Positions 46,176 to 55,218 of a stretch of DNA of 64,000 nt are shown piece after piece. Under the pieces are notes generated by a model. It worked only from the letters and a program-made list of their open reading frames with translations. It did not search any database and was not told the DNA's origin. How positions within the stretch are numbered: the first letter of the stretch is position 1; the number at the start of each line of letters is the position of its first letter. The stretch lies in assembly GCF_003076275.1 (NCBI RefSeq), contig NZ_CP029064.1:3948001-4012000 (forward strand), given 5' to 3'. The DNA is from Microbulbifer sp. A4B17 (GTDB lineage Bacteria > Pseudomonadota > Gammaproteobacteria > Pseudomonadales > Cellvibrionaceae). The translations under genes and the position numbers were made by a program.

Positions 46176-47114
46176 ATGCCTACTTTTGCCTATCAATCCA
46201 TTAATTCCAATGCCAGTGCGAATTGTGGAGTTGGCGCGTCTAACAGCCAATATTTCACCCGAATGGCGCATAATCATCAAGCCTCTGACCAGGACCGCTG
46301 GCATTTAGTCATGCCAACAGCAGCGGGATTAAAACCCCAAATCCCAATCCACGGTCCAGCCCAACTGGTAGCACAGGCACCCATGGGGTATATGGGTAAA
46401 AATCAGCACAGCAATGCCCAATTCCTGAGTATGATCGAGGGAAAAGCACGCCAAACCCACCAACACCTCTACCGCTCTCTCGGTCAAGCCTGTGATTTTT
46501 TGGTTTATGGCGAAATGGATGGTAGCAATAGCGAGTGGAATTCCATGCAGCATCACGCGGGAAGTTTGGTTGGCTCAAATACAACAGGAAAAGCCTGTAA
46601 CAGTTTTAGCATTCATGCAGCCAACACCGCACAGCATACAATTTTGGGATCAGGCATGGGTTGGACAGCCGTAAGAACAGGAAACGTTAATGCCGTTTTT
46701 GTACATGTACCCAACAGCATTGCGAAAAAACAAGATGACGCAATCAGTTTCTATCGTTCGATCAACAATCACTTGATACACGCAGGCTATGGCGCCATCG
46801 ACTTAGTTATGGGAGATACCAATCAGGGAACGGATAGTTTTACCGCCGATGTGCTTAGCAAAGCTACAGGGACAACCTTTTCAGACGCCCACAGTGAAGC
46901 CAGTATCCACCCCTCTGATTCCTATCATCGCAGTTTCTCTGGTACCAACAGCACTGCAAGTAAAAAGTATGATGTGGCCATCTACAACACAAAGACCATT
47001 CACGTAAACAAAGTGGATTACCTCTCACAAAGCACTCCGGTTACAGTCAATGGTGAAAGCGCATCCGCTGCCGTGACCGATCATATGGGAATCTTTATAG
47101 ATGTCAGTAAATAA
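46176..47114 (+). CDS. Divergent endonuclease/exonuclease/phosphatase (EEP)-fold protein
   Basis: A 312-residue protein that shows the EEP motif set in order, though with changes: the Glu motif (CDFLVYGEMDGSNS, Glu 113), HVPNS near 177, the Asp-x-Asn motif (VMGDTNQ, Asp 214 and Asn 216), KYDVAIYN near 255, and the final Asp-His (AVTDHMGIFID, Asp 292, His 293). The family includes DNase I, CdtB and sphingomyelinases; which substrate applies cannot be read. The N terminus has no signal peptide. AAGGATGA lies upstream of ATG 46176 and a terminator-like stem follows. EEP is inferred from motif order; I am moderately sure. Confidence 0.62.
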   Translation: MPTFAYQSINSNASANCGVGASNSQYFTRMAHNHQASDQDRWHLVMPTAAGLKPQIPIHGPAQLVAQAPMGYMGKNQHSNAQFLSMIEGKARQTHQHLYRSLGQACDFLVYGEMDGSNSEWNSMQHHAGSLVGSNTTGKACNSFSIHAANTAQHTILGSGMGWTAVRTGNVNAVFVHVPNSIAKKQDDAISFYRSINNHLIHAGYGAIDLVMGDTNQGTDSFTADVLSKATGTTFSDAHSEASIHPSDSYHRSFSGTNSTASKKYDVAIYNTKTIHVNKVDYLSQSTPVTVNGESASAAVTDHMGIFIDVSK

Positions 47115-47173
47115 TTATTGTTCTTCTCATATCGGTTAACAGAATAAATTATTAAACGTATTAAAAAGTTAAC

Positions 47174-47213
47174 TCAGCAATTACCTGTTTTAAGTGATAA
47201 TTGCTGATTTAAT
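47174..47213 (+). terminator. Terminator of the EEP-like gene
   Basis: TCAGCAATTA and TAATTGCTGA form a perfect ten-base stem around a 14-base loop, followed by TTTAAT, about 60 bases past the stop. Bidirectional use by the convergent GNAT gene is possible. Confidence 0.6.
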
Positions 47214-47243
47214 ATATGAAATCGAATTTCTAACAGTTTAAAT

Positions 47244-47753
47244 TTAAAGGTAGCGTTGCCAAAACTCTGCTTGACCCAGCTCTTCATCCAGCGTGTATGG
47301 CTTAAATCCTGTCTTAAGGTAAGCAGCTTGGGCAGTATAATTTTTTTGCAGGACTTCCAGGGTGAGTTTGCAACATCCCCTGCTTTTAGCTTCTTTTGCG
47401 AGGAAGTCCATCATTGCGGTACACACACCCAGCCCCCGAGCAGATTCACTGACAATAACATCGTGAATATTAATCAAGGGCTTACATAAAAACGTAGAAA
47501 ACCCAGTAAAACAGTTAACAAGTCCAACCGCACTTTGATCTTGATAGGCGAGGATACTAAAAGCCCCGGGGAAACCCCTCAATGCCGGAAGCAAGCCAGA
47601 TCGACAGTTATCGCTTAAGGGTTCGCCCCCACCAAACGGATGTTGGGCATATTCATCCATCAGAGCCAAAATATCATCTGCATGGCGCAGGTCGTCATAA
47701 CTCGCCAAACCAATCTTTAATTCGGTACCAATTTCACAGTCTGGTAAAGCCAT
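47244..47753 (-). CDS. GNAT-family N-acetyltransferase
   Basis: A 169-residue acetyltransferase with the acetyl-CoA motif A (IHDVIVSESARGLGVCTAMM) and motif B (AKSRGCCKLTLEVLQKN; AQAAYLKTGF). The substrate is unknown. Start ATG 47753 is the first in frame. It is convergent with the EEP-like gene. Confidence 0.85.
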   Translation of the reverse strand: MALPDCEIGTELKIGLASYDDLRHADDILALMDEYAQHPFGGGEPLSDNCRSGLLPALRGFPGAFSILAYQDQSAVGLVNCFTGFSTFLCKPLINIHDVIVSESARGLGVCTAMMDFLAKEAKSRGCCKLTLEVLQKNYTAQAAYLKTGFKPYTLDEELGQAEFWQRYL

Positions 47754-47881
47754 AAATCTCTATATCCCACCTAAAAATCACTTCAAAAGATTACCCAGTG
47801 ATGCCAGTTCGAAAAATTAATTCAAGCCACCGATGTACCGGACACATTACTCAATAAATGCACCAGGGGGAAATATCCGAT

Positions 47882-48085
47882 TCACTCAACTGTTTCAATA
47901 TCAACCCGCTGTGCATCCTCCCCTGAGCCAGTCTTATCGTCGTTCAGGAAGTACTGTAAATAACTGCGCAAGCGGGTTCTTCTAGCCAACAATTGGCGCA
48001 CCCTGAGTCGATGGCGGCCAGCCGTCTTGGAATGCCGGGAGACCCTTTGCCTCCTGCCGGGAATGGAGCTTTTTTTTCTTCCCAT
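47882..48085 (-). CDS. Small Arg/Lys-rich hypothetical protein
   Basis: A 67-residue protein whose first 45 residues are strongly basic (GRKKSSIPGRRQRVSRHSK, RHRLRVRQLLARRTRLRS) and whose last 20 are acidic (DDKTGSGEDAQRVDIETVE). AAGGACT lies directly before ATG 48085. The basic part suggests nucleic-acid binding. It may be a real gene because the ribosome site is good, but I have no family for it; chance reading of a GC-rich stretch remains possible. It is divergent from the carbonic anhydrase gene. Confidence 0.5.
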   Translation of the reverse strand: MGRKKSSIPGRRQRVSRHSKTAGRHRLRVRQLLARRTRLRSYLQYFLNDDKTGSGEDAQRVDIETVE

Positions 48086-48189
48086 AGTCCTTAAATCCTT
48101 TTTAGACCCAGTATGGGCTGGTGGTCACACTTTAGCTTAGACTACCTATACTTGGCGCGCACGAACAAAGCCGCTATCCTGCTTCCTTA

Positions 48190-48879
48190 ATGTCCAAATG
48201 GTCACATCAGGATACAACTGCATTGCACCCGCTAAATCATTTATTAAAAAATAACCAACAATGGTCCGAGGCTACCCGTCAAGACGAGCCTGACTTTTTT
48301 CTCAAGTTATCTGAACAGCAAACCCCTGAATACCTGTGGATTGGCTGTGCCGATAGTCGTGTTCCCGCCAACGAAATAGTCGGCCTACTTCCCGGCGAGC
48401 TGTTTGTACACCGAAACGTCGCCAATGTGGTTGTACACACAGATCTCAACTGCCTGTCGGTTCTGCAATACGCCGTAGAAATATTAAAGGTAAAGCATAT
48501 TATCGTCTGTGGTCATTATGGTTGTGGCGGTGTTCAAGCAGCCCTGAACAATGATCAGCTGGGCCTGATCGATAACTGGCTGCGACATATCCAGGATGTC
48601 AGAGATAAACATCACACCTTGATCGACCTTTTTCAACAGCAACAGCGCACAGACCTGCTCTGCGAGTTGAATGTACTAGAGCAGGTCATACACGTTTGCC
48701 AGACAACCATAGTTCGAGATGCATGGCGTTCCGGCCAGGAGCTCACCGTGAATGGATGGGTATATGGCCTTAAAGATGGTCTGGTGCACGATTTAGGCAT
48801 TTCAATCAAACACCCCGGGGAAATTGCTGATGTTTATCAAGGCGCCCTAAGCAAAATCGCCCAGCACAGCGACGACTAA
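48190..48879 (+). CDS. can: Beta-class carbonic anhydrase
   Basis: Reversibly hydrates CO2. The 229-residue protein resembles E. coli Can. Zinc ligands are Cys 53 (with Asp 55 in CADSR), His 109 and Cys 112 (HYGCGG). VHRNVANV, which follows the metal site, is also typical. Start ATG 48190. It is followed by the rubredoxin fusion after 95 bases. Confidence 0.95.
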   Translation: MSKWSHQDTTALHPLNHLLKNNQQWSEATRQDEPDFFLKLSEQQTPEYLWIGCADSRVPANEIVGLLPGELFVHRNVANVVVHTDLNCLSVLQYAVEILKVKHIIVCGHYGCGGVQAALNNDQLGLIDNWLRHIQDVRDKHHTLIDLFQQQQRTDLLCELNVLEQVIHVCQTTIVRDAWRSGQELTVNGWVYGLKDGLVHDLGISIKHPGEIADVYQGALSKIAQHSDD

Positions 48880-48974
48880 TACAACCTAGCCACAACCCTT
48901 ATCGTTTTTACCACTATAAATGGGAAAGACCCGGTAATTTTGGCTTCCGGGCCAACCCTGTTTGGTGGAGAAAC

Positions 48975-50594
48975 ATGTCGGTTTACAAAAAGTGGCAATG
49001 CCAGAACTGCGGCTGGATTTATGACGAGTCCAAAGGTTGGCCTGAGGATGGCATTGCTCCAGGTACTCGCTGGGAAGATATACCTGACGACTGGTACTGC
49101 CCACAGTGTGGTGCAGCCAAGCAGGATTTCTCCATGCTGGAGATCTGCGGCGATACCACTGGAGAGAATCCAGAAAAAAGCGCTGGTTTTCGGATCTGGG
49201 AGTGTATGGTTTGCGGCTGGACGTATAACGAGGCCGAAGGGTATCCACAGGATGGCATTGCGCCTGGAACTCGCTGGGAGGACATACCAGACGACTGGAG
49301 CTGCCCACAGTGTGGCGTTAGTAAGCAAGAATTCGATATGGTTCTGGTGGGACAAGCCCCCACCAAACCGCTTTCTTCTGCCAGCCAACAAAGCAACACT
49401 ACCACTGCAGCGTCGTTGGTAATTATTGGGACAGGGCTGGCCGGGTATAATCTTGCGCGGGAATTTCGCAAGCTTGCCCCCCGGTCTCCCCTTCTATTAA
49501 TCACCGCCGATGATGGAGCCTTTTACTCCAAACCTCTACTGTCAGCCTCTTTCTCCCACGGCAAGACAGCACAGAAACTCAGCACTTCCAGTGCCGAAGA
49601 GATGGCCCGGGAACTGGACGCGGAGATTCTGGTACACACACGGGTAATACATATAGATCGCCCCAAAAAAATACTGACGATTCAGCAGGATGGCACAGAG
49701 CATGTTTCCAAGGTTCACTATGGGCAGCTGGTGCTGGCAACCGGAGCCAAATGCCGGAAGCTTCCCCACTATGAAGGCGACGCCCAAGCGCATATTTTCC
49801 GTATCAATAACCTCAGGGACTACCACCGCTTTCGCACTGCCATGATAGGCCGCAAACGCATATTGCTCTTGGGTGCAGGTTTGATCGGCTGTGAATTTGC
49901 CAATGATCTGATACAGGCCGGCTTTGAAGTGGACCTGGTTGATCAGGAGAAATGGCCGCTGGCAACACTGTTACCGGAAATCGCCGGCCGCGATCTCCAG
50001 AGCGCCCTGGAGGGTTATGGCGTGCGCTTTCACGGGGATACATCACTGACCCGTATAGAAAAATCGGGTGCCAGTTTCAAAGCCCAATTGGACAATGGAG
50101 AAGTGATAAAAACTGATATCGTTCTCGCCGCATTGGGACTTGAAGCCAATACAGGTTTGGCGAACATGGCCGGCTTATCTGTGCAAAGAGGAATTGCAGT
50201 GGATAGGAACCTGCAAACAAGTGATCCCTCTGTTTACGCTCTCGGCGACTGTGCAGAAATCGACGGCCACCAATTGCTCTTTGTCGCCCCTCTTATCGCT
50301 TGCGCGAAGAGCCTGGCACAAACCTTATCTGGCAACCCTAGCCAAGTTAATTTTGGCGTAATCCCGGTAGCCGTTAAAACGACCCTGCATCCAACTACCA
50401 TTTGCCCTCCTCGCCCGGGCGCTGAGGGTGCTTGGCAAATCAGTAGAGAAAAGTCTGGCGTTTGCGCCGAATTTCGCAACAGCAGGGGTGATTTGCTCGG
50501 TTTTGCACTCACCGGAAATGCGATTGCCCACAGGGAAAGACTCAGCCAGGAGTGTCAACCAATAATGAATAACCAGTCAACAAACAATCGATAA
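48975..50594 (+). CDS. Tandem rubredoxin-rubredoxin reductase fusion
   Basis: A 539-residue electron-transfer protein. Residues 5-55 and 73-122 are two rubredoxin domains, each with CxxC pairs (Cys 9/12 and 42/45; Cys 77/80 and 110/113). From about residue 137 follows an FAD/NAD(P)H reductase: [11 protein letters not shown] near 139, [13 protein letters not shown] near 295 and VYALGDCAE near 420. Separate rubredoxin (AlkG, two-domain) and reductase (AlkT) are the known arrangement in alkane hydroxylation; this fusion puts the chain on one polypeptide. The partner oxidase or hydroxylase is not in the window. GGAG lies eight bases before ATG 48975. Confidence 0.88.
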   Translation: MSVYKKWQCQNCGWIYDESKGWPEDGIAPGTRWEDIPDDWYCPQCGAAKQDFSMLEICGDTTGENPEKSAGFRIWECMVCGWTYNEAEGYPQDGIAPGTRWEDIPDDWSCPQCGVSKQEFDMVLVGQAPTKPLSSASQQSNTTTAASLVIIGTGLAGYNLAREFRKLAPRSPLLLITADDGAFYSKPLLSASFSHGKTAQKLSTSSAEEMARELDAEILVHTRVIHIDRPKKILTIQQDGTEHVSKVHYGQLVLATGAKCRKLPHYEGDAQAHIFRINNLRDYHRFRTAMIGRKRILLLGAGLIGCEFANDLIQAGFEVDLVDQEKWPLATLLPEIAGRDLQSALEGYGVRFHGDTSLTRIEKSGASFKAQLDNGEVIKTDIVLAALGLEANTGLANMAGLSVQRGIAVDRNLQTSDPSVYALGDCAEIDGHQLLFVAPLIACAKSLAQTLSGNPSQVNFGVIPVAVKTTLHPTTICPPRPGAEGAWQISREKSGVCAEFRNSRGDLLGFALTGNAIAHRERLSQECQPIMNNQSTNNR

Positions 50595-50694
50595 TCGTAT
50601 TTGTTTCAACAATGACTCGAGGTAAAGCGCGCAAATCCTTCTCATTTGCCTTAAAATGGCCGCCCTTTACAGTTTTGGTACAAGTAGCCTTAGT

Positions 50695-51207
50695 ATGACG
50701 ACAGAGAATAGCCGTACGATTTCCCCATCACCCGAGCGAAGCCGGCTGCTGCGGGACACCCTCGGCCACTTTGCTACTGGTGTGACTGTCATTACCACTC
50801 AGGATGCCAACAGCCAACCAGCCGGCATGACGGCCAACAGCTTTAATTCTGTCTCCCTGGACCCTGCCCTGGTTTTATGGAGTATCGACAAGCAGTCCAT
50901 GGGCTATAAGGCATTTACCACTCAAGAGCACTTTGCCGTGCATATCCTGCGAGCAGACCAGCAACATGTCTCCAACCTCTTTGCCGGTCGAGGGGCAGAC
51001 AAATTCGGACAGGTCAACTGGTATGAAGGCCCCAACGGGATACCCCGTCTTGACGAATGTGCAGCCTACTTCCACTGTCGTCGCGCGCAATGTATTGATG
51101 CGGGTGATCACACAATACTTTTAGGAGAGGTTCTGGAATTTGCCGCCTTTGGCGGTGAACCTCTGGTTTTCCACCAAGGGTGTTATCGGGCCCTGGCTGG
51201 AGACTAA
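50695..51207 (+). CDS. Flavin reductase-like (FMN-binding) protein
   Basis: A 170-residue flavin reductase domain protein: LGHFATGVTVITTQ, GMTANSFNSVSLDPALVLWS, FAVHILRADQQHVSNLFAG and a C-terminal FHQGCYRAL. The family supplies reduced flavin to monooxygenases. Its position after a rubredoxin reductase fusion is suggestive but they are separated by about 100 bases. ATG 50695 gives a typical N terminus; the frame extends to 50656 without a ribosome site. Confidence 0.83.
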   Translation: MTTENSRTISPSPERSRLLRDTLGHFATGVTVITTQDANSQPAGMTANSFNSVSLDPALVLWSIDKQSMGYKAFTTQEHFAVHILRADQQHVSNLFAGRGADKFGQVNWYEGPNGIPRLDECAAYFHCRRAQCIDAGDHTILLGEVLEFAAFGGEPLVFHQGCYRALAGD

Positions 51208-51366
51208 CGGCAAAGTTTCCAAGCTAGCACTTCTTCCCATAGGCTATAAGAATTAATTTTTAATGCCAATTAATCACTATTTGGCAGAAACTTTGGTGTT
51301 GCTTTAGTGGCCTCGTAATAATTCAAGGGCAGTCTGCAACAAACCGTGAGAATGGACTGATAAGCC

Positions 51367-52098
51367 ATGACTTCAGCTACGCTCTTCTGTTTCGCCCACC
51401 GGGGCTATCAGCAGCGAGCCAGTGAAAACACCCTCCAAGCGATCGGGCATGCGTTGGAACTCAACGTAGGAGGCATCGAAATTGATGTATGGAATATCGG
51501 CGGGCAACTCCTGGTCAAGCACGACCGGCGACTTGGGCGCCTGATTGCAGGCTCTGAGCTAATCACTGAAATGCGCCCAGAGGCACTGAAAGAGAGGCCT
51601 CTACCTTGCGGAAACAAGGTTCCCACATTGCGGGAAGTTCTCCAGCTGGTGGGAAATAATGTCCAGCTCAATATCGAACTAAAAGGGCCCAATTGCGCGG
51701 GCCTTCTCGCGGAAGAAATTCACACTTTTACCAAGGATACTGGTGCAAGCTACGAGCAATACATCGTTTCCTCTTTCGATCACCGACAGCTCTACCAGTG
51801 CTTGCAATTAGTTCCACAAGTCCGCCGCGGTGTTCTGGTTTCCGGCGTTCCGCTCGATCTTGCCGCCTGCTCCGCGCCCTTAAAAGCCTACTCATTACAT
51901 ACGAATGTAGATTTTGTAAATGCAGATTTAATAGCTGACGCAAAACAGCGCGGACTTAAAAACTATGTATTTACGGTCAACGACCCCAACGACCTGATAC
52001 TGCTGGCGGCTCAAGGGGTCGATGGAGTTTTCACCGATGAACCCCAGATCGTTTTAGATTTCAATGCCCGCGCTGAATTCACAAAAACTGGCTCTTAG
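51367..52098 (+). CDS. Glycerophosphodiester phosphodiesterase
   Basis: Hydrolyses glycerophosphodiesters to glycerol-3-phosphate and alcohol. 243 residues with HRGYQQRASENTLQAI (metal and catalytic His, Arg, Glu), GIEIDVWNIGG and the second His in LVKHDRRLGRL. C-terminal VDGVFTDEPQ closes the TIM barrel. No signal peptide, so cytosolic (UgpQ-like) is likely. Confidence 0.9.
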   Translation: MTSATLFCFAHRGYQQRASENTLQAIGHALELNVGGIEIDVWNIGGQLLVKHDRRLGRLIAGSELITEMRPEALKERPLPCGNKVPTLREVLQLVGNNVQLNIELKGPNCAGLLAEEIHTFTKDTGASYEQYIVSSFDHRQLYQCLQLVPQVRRGVLVSGVPLDLAACSAPLKAYSLHTNVDFVNADLIADAKQRGLKNYVFTVNDPNDLILLAAQGVDGVFTDEPQIVLDFNARAEFTKTGS

Positions 52099-52187
52099 GA
52101 AATAGCTAAAAGCCCGTCAAAGTTAATCCAGAACATCAGGAAGCTGGCACGGGGGGCAGCGCTACTGTTGTGGATTGGAGTGTAAAT

Positions 52188-52222
52188 CAAGGATAGTACC
52201 GGCCTCTCAGATACTATCCTTG
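52188..52222. repeat. Inverted repeat between two convergent genes
   Basis: CAAGGATAGTA and TACTATCCTTG are perfect inverted copies with a 13-base loop, between the GDPD gene and the TonB receptor gene. There is no T-run, so it is terminator-like but not a standard one. Confidence 0.5.
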
Positions 52223-52233
52223 CACCAGACTAA

Positions 52234-54861
52234 CTAAAAATCCGCGCTCGCACGTAAATACCAATAACCACCATTAAATCCAAACGGCGATGTGAGGGCA
52301 TGGCGCACTCCGAGATATCGAAGGGTTGGCTCCTGTTCATCATCAGGCATAACGTCAAAAATATTCTCCCCCCCGAACGACAATTTGTAATTTTCATATA
52401 GAGTAAAAGTCGCTTCGATATCTACGAGAATTTCACTGCTATAACTGTAGGTATCACTGGCATCACCTGCACCAAACAATCCACCCGTAGACTCCCAGCT
52501 GCCATAGCGGTTAAAACGCAAATACCCGTTAAAAAAACCGCCGGTGTCGAGATCTAAGGTTAAAGTCGTCCTATCGTTGGGAACCTGATTCTCAAGATCA
52601 AATACTCTTGAAGCATTGATCGTATTTGCAGCAACACTGGTTACCTCCTGGCGATTATGATTGTGACGCAAGTCCACCACCAATAGACTCTCAAAAATCT
52701 CAAAATCACTGGTAATTGCCAAGTCCACACCGGACACTTCAGAGTCATAAGCATTGACGAAATAATTCGCATTACTGCCGTTGAGCAATGCTGCATTTTC
52801 TATACCGGCATTTTGCAGCAGAACTACTTCATCATCCCCAATGGCATTGTTGCGCAGGGCCAGTCGATCTTCGATATCGATGTTGTAGTAATCAATTGTC
52901 ACACTGGTATTGTCTATTGGAGCGAAAACCGCGCCCAATGTAAAACTGGTGGACTCTTCAGGCTCTAACTCAACGGCTCCCAGGGCTGAAGCTACTGGAT
53001 GCGCTACAGGATAGGTACCATTGGGAATCAGGTTGCCACTGGAGTCCGTCGTAGTGGTAACGTTCAAGGTGTTAACCTGGCCTGGAGTAGGAGCCCTAAA
53101 CCCGGTATTCATTGTCGCTCGAAGTGCCAGCTGCTCATTTACATCATATCGAGCTGACAACTTCCAATCCGATGTCGAGCCAAATTCATCATACTCCTCT
53201 AAACGCAGGGCAGCTCCCAAGGTCAGTGCGTCAGTGACATCGGCTTCAAGATCAATGTAAGCCGCGATACTCTCACTGCTGAAACTGCCTACCGCCTCAA
53301 CCGGGAACCCCTGGAAACCATCTGAACCCAGACCAAAATACGCCGCTGTTGGACCTACTGCGATAGATGCCGCATCCCCCCGACTAATTGAATAGGTCTC
53401 TTCGCGCCATTCAGCTCCAAATGCAAGGTTTAGCGCGGACGCAAAAGCCATAACATCAATGGGATAGACAAAATCTGCATTGAGGCTGGATTCTTCCTGC
53501 GTCAGACTGCCCGGCTTGAAAGAAGTAGGGGACAGTAAACCCAAGCTTGGGTTTATTGAATTTTTCAGGACATAGTCCACTTCATTTTCAGCCAAGCGTC
53601 CACGCAGATCCCACGACAGGCCACTGGCAAACTCCCCGCGCGCGCCCACTACAGCAGCGATATCATAAATGTCTGCGCCAAATTCAGGGTTATAGCCGCC
53701 GGGAAACTGGGTATAAATTGGGTTGCGCAACACGTAGCCACTGTCGCTGGTTGAATCTGCCACCAGATAGTCCGAGGGGTTGAGGCCCTGTGCCAAAATA
53801 GAATCCACTAAGGATTGAGGGGCCGGGTCGGGAATGTAGTCAATACTACCTGGGTCCAGGGGGTCATTTGGGCTGTCTACTTGCAGAGTACCTCTCGCTG
53901 TGAATTGATACTCAGGATCGAGTACCGGGCCACGATAAAAGAAGTCTGAAATCGTCTCATTTTCTGAATACCCCAGATTTCCATAAAGTTCCAGCGAGTC
54001 AGAAATTTCCAGGCCACTGTTAATGAAAAATTTTAGGGACTCTACATCGGGATCACCCCACCTCTGTCCCAGACCATCCAGGGGCACCAGATTGTCGCCG
54101 ACGACTGATCCTACAAATTCAGCGTCCGGCCGTGCTTCACCGCGCCAGGTTTTATCAGCTTGGGAAAACTCCACAGTACCGTTAACAAATCCGGCCTCAC
54201 CCACAGCAAACCCTGCATTCGCGGCAAGACTCATCCTGGTCCCATCCCCTTCAAAATACTCCCCGGTCTGGGCAGACAAGCTGAATCCCTCTGCATCATC
54301 CTTCAGGATAATATTAATAACGCCCGCAATCGCATCGGAACCGTATTGTGCAGAGGCACCATCCCGTAAGACTTCAACCCGTTCAATAGCCATGGAGGGC
54401 AGCGCGGCAAAATCTACAGCTTGAGCCCCCTGATTTACTGTACCCAGGGGAGCGAGCTGCAAATTGACCAGTGCGGAGCGGTGGCGACGTGTCCCATTTA
54501 CCAATACCAGGGTTTGGTCTGGGGATAAATTGCGTAACGTTACTGGACGGATAAAAGCCGTACCATCTGCAATAGGATATCTCTGCGTGTTAAATGACGG
54601 GGCAATTTTTGCTAAAGACTCAGTGAGATCAAAACTCGCCTGGTCAGCAATATCTTCTCCACCAACAACATCTATCGGAGAAAGTGTCTCAGTGGGAGAT
54701 ACACCCTCTTTGCGTGTACCTGTAGTTATAACTTCTTCCATTGTTTGGTCGGCCGTATTGGGTGCTCTCTCCTCCCTATCTTCAGCAACAGCCTGTCCAC
54801 CGGAATTTAAAATAACAGCGGCTACTGCCAGTGACAAAGGCCTCAACAAGTAACGCTTCAT
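52234..54861 (-). CDS. TonB-dependent receptor
   Basis: An outer-membrane transporter of 875 residues. Signal peptide (to about residue 28), then a TonB-box region (MEEVITTGTRKEG), plug (LTESLAKIAPSFNTQRYP, SIDVVGGEDI-like start, IERVEVLRDGASAQYGSDAIAGVINIILKDD read in parts) and a 22-strand barrel ending YWYLRASADF with terminal Phe. The ligand is not evident. ATG 54861 with GAGAGGG upstream is chosen over GTG 54870. It faces the M28 peptidase gene (same strand) after a 357-base gap. Confidence 0.9.
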   Translation of the reverse strand: MKRYLLRPLSLAVAAVILNSGGQAVAEDREERAPNTADQTMEEVITTGTRKEGVSPTETLSPIDVVGGEDIADQASFDLTESLAKIAPSFNTQRYPIADGTAFIRPVTLRNLSPDQTLVLVNGTRRHRSALVNLQLAPLGTVNQGAQAVDFAALPSMAIERVEVLRDGASAQYGSDAIAGVINIILKDDAEGFSLSAQTGEYFEGDGTRMSLAANAGFAVGEAGFVNGTVEFSQADKTWRGEARPDAEFVGSVVGDNLVPLDGLGQRWGDPDVESLKFFINSGLEISDSLELYGNLGYSENETISDFFYRGPVLDPEYQFTARGTLQVDSPNDPLDPGSIDYIPDPAPQSLVDSILAQGLNPSDYLVADSTSDSGYVLRNPIYTQFPGGYNPEFGADIYDIAAVVGARGEFASGLSWDLRGRLAENEVDYVLKNSINPSLGLLSPTSFKPGSLTQEESSLNADFVYPIDVMAFASALNLAFGAEWREETYSISRGDAASIAVGPTAAYFGLGSDGFQGFPVEAVGSFSSESIAAYIDLEADVTDALTLGAALRLEEYDEFGSTSDWKLSARYDVNEQLALRATMNTGFRAPTPGQVNTLNVTTTTDSSGNLIPNGTYPVAHPVASALGAVELEPEESTSFTLGAVFAPIDNTSVTIDYYNIDIEDRLALRNNAIGDDEVVLLQNAGIENAALLNGSNANYFVNAYDSEVSGVDLAITSDFEIFESLLVVDLRHNHNRQEVTSVAANTINASRVFDLENQVPNDRTTLTLDLDTGGFFNGYLRFNRYGSWESTGGLFGAGDASDTYSYSSEILVDIEATFTLYENYKLSFGGENIFDVMPDDEQEPTLRYLGVRHALTSPFGFNGGYWYLRASADF

Positions 54862-55218
54862 ATTCACCACCCTCTCTTCTCATAATTAACGTCAAACAGA
54901 AAATTTTCGAGTAAGCAGAGCAATGCACTCTGGGATCGGCAGTAGTACGGAAGCTAACCCCAATAAAAACCGGCATACTAAAATTCTGTTAATTTGCATC
55001 CATGCCAGAATTTAGTGCACGCTTGGGATAGATCTTTTACGCGAATAAATGCCAACTTCCAACAAATCAAAAAATTAATGACGCTTTATTTCTTATGAAA
55101 GAAGGGAGTACACGTTCAGCAAAAACCAAAAACTGCCAAACGTGACTTTTTGAAAGGCTGCAATTTAATTGATTAATGCAAATTCATTAAAAAAATGCAA
55201 CACACAAATTAGAACTGA
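54862..55218. other. Intergenic region upstream of TonB receptor
   Basis: About 357 bases with no gene. AT-rich, especially around 54990-55200. It presumably contains the receptor's promoter. No Fur-type or other operator is clear. Confidence 0.45.

Noticed and set aside
48876..49504. Large antisense frames opposite the rubredoxin domains
   Set aside because: Arise from the duplicated, Trp/Asp/Gly-rich rubredoxin codons; no independent support.
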